Shown here piece by piece: positions 61,140 to 64,000 of a stretch of DNA of 64,000 nucleotides (position 1 is the stretch's first letter; the number at the start of each line of letters is the position of its first letter). This DNA comes from a virus. The position numbers and the translations under genes are program-made. Below the pieces are notes generated by a model. It saw nothing but the letters and a program-made list of their open reading frames with translations. It was not told where the DNA came from and searched no databases. The stretch spans positions 1 to 64,000 of IMG/VR virus record IMGVR_UViG_3300044730_000647, one strand, 5' to 3'.

Positions 61140-61697
61140 ATGACTTGTATTGTTGCAATTGCTCAAGGTGGTGTCGTTTATATGGCATCAGATCATGCTG
61201 CCTCAGATGATAAAACTGGTTGGATCCTAGCAAGAAAAGAACCAAAGTGTTTTAAAGTTGGTCAGTATGCTATTGCATTTACAGATTCATTTCGCATGGG
61301 TCAAATTCTTCAGTATATGTGGACACCACCAAAATATACTCCAACTAAAACAAATTCTGGTTTAGATAAGTTTATGAGAACCAAGTTTGTTGATTCAGTT
61401 AAGGCTGCATTTAAAGAGCATGGATATGGAAGCATTGGATCCTCTTCAGAAGAGGATACAGGTGGAATTTTTATAGTTGGGCTTGAAGGTAGAATCTTTA
61501 CTATAGATGAAGACTTCCATGTTGGAGAAAATGTTGTAAACTATATGGCAGAAGGTAGCGGTGGAATGATTGCGCTAGGTGCACTTCATGCTACAAAGAA
61601 TCAAAAAAATCCTAGACTGAGGCTTAAGGCAGCATTAGAAGCAGCAACTGAGTTTAATATGAGCGTAGCTGCCCCCTATACATATATTCAAGTTTAG
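61140..61697 (+). CDS. Proteasome-beta / HslV-like Ntn hydrolase
   Basis: 185 residues. Removal of Met would expose Thr2 (M-TCIVAIAQGGVVYMASD), the N-terminal nucleophile of the family; CFKVGQYAIAFTDSFRMGQIL and TGGIFIVGLEGRIFTIDEDF are the matching strands, and the C-terminus AALEAATEFN the helix. No long propeptide is present, as in HslV. It may form its own ring, replace host proteasome subunits, or act as a peptidase. Similar proteins occur in some phages, but the role is unknown. Confidence 0.75.
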   Translation: MTCIVAIAQGGVVYMASDHAASDDKTGWILARKEPKCFKVGQYAIAFTDSFRMGQILQYMWTPPKYTPTKTNSGLDKFMRTKFVDSVKAAFKEHGYGSIGSSSEEDTGGIFIVGLEGRIFTIDEDFHVGENVVNYMAEGSGGMIALGALHATKNQKNPRLRLKAALEAATEFNMSVAAPYTYIQV

Positions 61698-61699
61698 TG

Positions 61700-61705
61700 T
61701 ATAAT
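61700..61705 (+). promoter_or_regulatory. -10 box giving leaderless transcript
   Basis: TATAAT lies 6 nt before ATG 61712 with no ribosome site; no good -35 is seen. Confidence 0.55.
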
Positions 61706-61711
61706 TGAACA

Positions 61712-61921
61712 ATGGACATCAATGACCTAAGACCAGACTATTCACATTCAATGGACATAAGAGGCGTTCCAACACATGTATGTCCATGCGGTTGTGAAGT
61801 TTGGAATCTTAAAGTCATTTTTGATAGTTGCGAGATTGCAACTTATTTTTTAGACATGGAGTGTGCTAATTGTGGCACACTGGCAACTGCACCAACGCCA
61901 CTTGATAGAGATGAAGAATAA
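61712..61921 (+). CDS. Zinc-ribbon microprotein
   Basis: 69 residues. HVCPCGCEVWNLKVIFDSCEIATYFLDMECANCGTLATAPTP gives a Cys4 ribbon of the CPCGC...CxxCG type. Leaderless start 6 nt after TATAAT. Function unknown. Confidence 0.7.
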   Translation: MDINDLRPDYSHSMDIRGVPTHVCPCGCEVWNLKVIFDSCEIATYFLDMECANCGTLATAPTPLDRDEE

Positions 61922-62097
61922 TGAGAGCGCAAAGAAGAATAGATTTACTAGAACTTGAGCTATTTAAACTTAGAATTGAATTAGATATAATGCATGAAAT
62001 TATGAGCAACATTGTAAATACTCAAGTGCAGGCAGCGGAAGCCAAAAATATGGATTCTGGAAAATGGTATCCACGCACAAGACCACCACAGAGCTAA
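61921..62097 (+). CDS. 58-residue coiled-coil microprotein
   Basis: Starts in the stop codon of the gene before (TAATG). Helical start (RAQRRIDLLELELFKLRIELDIMHEIMSNIVNTQVQ), then a polar tail KWYPRTRPPQS. Good junction and composition make it likely real. Unknown function. Confidence 0.65.
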   Translation: MRAQRRIDLLELELFKLRIELDIMHEIMSNIVNTQVQAAEAKNMDSGKWYPRTRPPQS

Positions 62098-62104
62098 CAG
62101 CCTA

Positions 62105-62133
62105 TTGACAACCATCGCTGCATTTAGTAGAAT
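62105..62133 (+). promoter_or_regulatory. Strong leaderless promoter of subtilase
   Basis: TTGACA (62105-62110), 17-nt spacer, TAGAAT (62128-62133); ATG 62141 follows after 7 nt. It shows that a TTG at 62105 is not the start codon. Confidence 0.7.
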
Positions 62134-62140
62134 TAGCTTT

Positions 62141-63103
62141 ATGAAAAAACTAATAACTATGGCAATTATCGCCAGCACACTCGCTATTACCACAATGCCT
62201 GCACAGGCAAATCTAAAGCCAAAAACAGTTGTCCCAACATTGGCTATTTTAGACACAGCGCTAGACACATCAATCCCATCAATTAAGTCAAGACTAGTTG
62301 CTGAGGTATGCATTTTAGATTGGCCATCATGTCCAAATAAAACTAAATTTATGGAGGGCGCAGGAGCATCAGTTCTTCCAATTAGTATGTTATCAACAAA
62401 TAATTTTAACCATGGAACCCAAATGGCTTCCGCAGCAATTGCATCTAACCCAAATATTAATATTGTATTTATTAGAATTGTTGGTAACACAACAAAAGGC
62501 GGACAGCAAACTTATGGTCTAAACACTCTTGTAAACGCTTTAACATGGGTTAATAACAACAAGGCAAAGTATAATATTGTAGCAGTTGCATCATCTCATG
62601 CTACTAATGCTCCAGTTATTAAGCGCAGCGCAACATCTGCTTATTGTTTACCAACAGCAGTTGATACAGTAGTTTCTAATTTAAATAACTCTGGTGTACC
62701 AGTATTTTTCCCTTCTGGAAATAGCGCGGGAAACCCAAATATGGCAGGCAAGATTGAATGGCCAGCATGTATTAGCCAGTCAATTGCAGTTGGTGGAGTT
62801 GAAACTCTAAATCTAGATAAGCCTCAAGTTTCTTTAACAAGTAACTATGATGTAAACCTTGTAGATCTATGGGGTGAAATCCAGCAGCCAACTATTTATC
62901 CTGGAAATGTTAACGGGTATTCTTATGGAACATCTGTTTCCGTTCAGGTAATTGCTGCAAAGTACGTACACCTTAAGACTACAAAGCCTACATTAACATC
63001 AGCACAGCTGATTTCATTAATGAAGACCGCTTCTGATCCAGTAGAAAACCGTTATGGACAAAAGGTTTATTTGTTTAACTTGAGTAAAGTAATCAATGGA
63101 TAA
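62141..63103 (+). CDS. Secreted subtilisin-like protease (S8)
   Basis: 320 residues. Signal peptide MKKLITMAIIASTLAITTMPAQA (cut after Ala23). Catalytic Asp38 (LAILDTALD), His91 (NHGTQMASA), oxyanion Asn194 (FPSGNSAG) and Ser265 (YSYGTSVSVQV) are in order. Four to six Cys suggest disulfides. It would act outside the membrane, on surface proteins or during lysis. No pro-domain is visible. Overlaps the next gene by 8 nt. Confidence 0.88.
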   Translation: MKKLITMAIIASTLAITTMPAQANLKPKTVVPTLAILDTALDTSIPSIKSRLVAEVCILDWPSCPNKTKFMEGAGASVLPISMLSTNNFNHGTQMASAAIASNPNINIVFIRIVGNTTKGGQQTYGLNTLVNALTWVNNNKAKYNIVAVASSHATNAPVIKRSATSAYCLPTAVDTVVSNLNNSGVPVFFPSGNSAGNPNMAGKIEWPACISQSIAVGGVETLNLDKPQVSLTSNYDVNLVDLWGEIQQPTIYPGNVNGYSYGTSVSVQVIAAKYVHLKTTKPTLTSAQLISLMKTASDPVENRYGQKVYLFNLSKVING

Positions 63104-63305
63104 TAAGCTAACTGTACTAGAAGAAATTATTAAAGACATTGGTGAGGAGTTGTACCAGAAATGGTACAACGCCTTAGCAATTGAAGATAGAACAGAAGAA
63201 GCCTCTAAGGCAATGGCTGCTAATGCAGGAGAGACTGCAATTTGGGTAATTCAAACATTTATGAATAAGTTCAATGATGCAGCGGATGAATTAAAAGGAG
63301 ACTAA
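63096..63305 (+). CDS. Small helical protein, unknown
   Basis: 69 residues, all helical: LTVLEEIIKDIGEELYQKWYNALAIEDRTEEASKAMAANAGETAIWVIQTFMNKF. It overlaps the subtilase stop and precedes thioredoxin by one base. No known family. Confidence 0.6.
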   Translation: MDNKLTVLEEIIKDIGEELYQKWYNALAIEDRTEEASKAMAANAGETAIWVIQTFMNKFNDAADELKGD

Positions 63306-63306
63306 A

Positions 63307-63609
63307 TTGATTGTTACAGACGAAAGCTTTGATAGGGTTTTAGATTCTCACGCTTTAGTCCTTATCGACTTTTGGGCACCATGGTGCGGTCCTTGCAAAA
63401 GGATATCTCCTATACTAGATGAGATATCAAATGAGTGCGGGCTCTGGGTAGGAAAGCTAAATGTTGATGAAAATCCTGTAAAATCAGCAGAATACTCTGT
63501 AACTTCTATCCCTTATATGGTACTATTTAAGTCGGGGAAACCAGTAAAGACTATTACTGGAGCAAAACCTAAGCATGTAATGCTAGAAGAACTTTCAGAA
63601 TGGATCTAG
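63307..63609 (+). CDS. trxA: Thioredoxin
   Basis: 100 residues from TTG 63307, with AAAAGGAG upstream. Active site WCGPCK (Cys27, Cys30), FWAPWCGPCKRISPILDEIS, and the cis-Pro loop TSIPYMVLF. It can reduce ribonucleotide reductase, the AhpC, or the GPx-like protein of this phage. Overlaps the next start by 10 nt. Confidence 0.92.
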   Translation: MIVTDESFDRVLDSHALVLIDFWAPWCGPCKRISPILDEISNECGLWVGKLNVDENPVKSAEYSVTSIPYMVLFKSGKPVKTITGAKPKHVMLEELSEWI

Positions 63610-63794
63610 AAAACATAGATTCAAATCATTTAGAGTTTGAGATATGGCTCAAAAATGGTTACGATAGGGGCTGGGTCTCAGATGTATTTTGCGATACACA
63701 CGATGGTCCGCCTTTAACAGATGAAGAAATGCAAGAATGGGAAGAAGGAGGAGATCCCTGCTCTTTCCATGTAAAAGTAAATGCACTACACTAA
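63600..63794 (+). CDS. Small acidic protein
   Basis: 64 residues with FEIWLKNGYDRGWVSDVFCDTHDGPPLTDEEMQEWEEGGDPCSFHVKV. I recognise this as the short actinophage/actinobacterial protein of the type GWxSxxxCxTHDGxPxTxxExxxxExGxDPCxxxxR, function unknown. Two Cys and a His may bind metal. Confidence 0.7.
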   Translation: MDLENIDSNHLEFEIWLKNGYDRGWVSDVFCDTHDGPPLTDEEMQEWEEGGDPCSFHVKVNALH

Positions 63795-63842
63795 ATTTCT
63801 GTAATCGCAAAGATGACAGAGGAAATAAGGAGAATAAATTAA

Positions 63843-64000
63843 ATGAACTCATTTAAGAAAATCGCACTAGCCATGGTTGCAGCCATGACTTTGGGCACAA
63901 TGGTAGCAACACCTGCAAGTGCTAACACCATGTCAGTTGTAGCATCCACATGGAATGCCGCAAAAACAGGTGGCGCAGGATATGACACGCCAGCAACTGC
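63843..64000 (+). CDS. Secreted protein (3' truncated)
   Basis: 52 residues are seen before the window ends. AAGGAGA (63827-63833) lies 9 nt upstream. Signal peptide: basic MNSFKK then a hydrophobic run to TPASA, cut after Ala27 or so. The mature start (NTMSVVASTWNAAKTGGAGYDTPAT) is rich in Ala, Gly and Thr. It may be a surface or S-layer-like protein; the rest is outside the window. Confidence 0.75.
   Translation, partial: MNSFKKIALAMVAAMTLGTMVATPASANTMSVVASTWNAAKTGGAGYDTPAT

Noticed and set aside
62105-62140. TTG 62105 as subtilase start
   Set aside because: It lies in the -35 hexamer, has no ribosome site, and would put 12 residues before a perfect signal peptide.
1-64000. Integrase, repressor or attachment site for lysogeny
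   Set aside because: I found no recombinase signature, no CI-like repressor and no divergent promoter region; the HTH genes sit within co-directional operons.

Overview
This window is almost certainly a contiguous stretch of the genome of a tailed double-stranded DNA phage, with every gene I accept on the plus strand. It holds a near-complete head and tail module, a replication and recombination module, a terminase, two tRNAs, a lysis cassette and a set of host-derived genes. The DNA is AT-rich. The host is probably an actinobacterium: there is a WhiB-like protein, an AhpC/AhpD pair of mycobacterial type, a proteasome-beta-like protein, and many short-leader or leaderless promoters. A low-GC aquatic actinobacterium would fit, but that is inference. 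No integrase, excisionase or lysogeny repressor is recognisable, so a lytic life style is likely within what is visible.

Layout. 1-8.4 kb: portal (cut by the window start), prohead protease with scaffold-like tail, major capsid protein, connector and completion proteins, major tail protein, and the two tail assembly chaperone frames joined by a -1 frameshift. The capsid and tail-tube genes are each followed by a near-identical GC-rich terminator and then an extended -10 promoter. 8.4-32.7 kb: a 3151-residue tape measure protein carrying what look like extra enzyme-like modules, distal tail and hub proteins, adhesin-like tail proteins, and one remarkable protein with nine thrombospondin-like repeats, a (Thr-Ile-Asn/Asp)23 linker and a C-terminal Hint (intein-like) domain, followed by a 2-oxoglutarate oxygenase. 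32.8-46.6 kb: metallophosphatase, DnaB-like helicase, primase, gp32-like protein, DnaE polymerase, RecA, SSB, Cas4-like nuclease, RuvC-like resolvase, FkbM-like protein and many zinc-ribbon microproteins. 46.6-49.1 kb: small and large terminase subunits, not adjacent to the portal in this window.

49.1-64 kb is the accessory region. It has tRNA-Met/Ile(CAT) and tRNA-Arg(TCT), each placed so that transcription should begin at the tRNA 5' end, then AhpC-AhpD, an SDR-halogenase-membrane protein cassette, a thermonuclease, Hsp20, a secreted PA14/proline-rich protein, two holin candidates, a lipoprotein, a CHAP endolysin, a glutathione-peroxidase-like protein, WhiB, a proteasome-like Ntn hydrolase, a secreted subtilase, thioredoxin, and the start of another secreted protein.

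Three themes stand out. Redox defence is carried by AhpC, AhpD, a GPx-like protein and thioredoxin. The tail proteins appear to be post-translationally elaborate (Hint, TSR-like repeats, hydroxylase, kinase-like and ADP-ribosyltransferase-like segments in the tape measure). Gene expression relies on -10 boxes 6-9 nt from start codons without Shine-Dalgarno sequences, alongside ordinary AAGGAG-led genes. The fold assignments inside the tape measure are my own pattern reading and need profile or structure searches.
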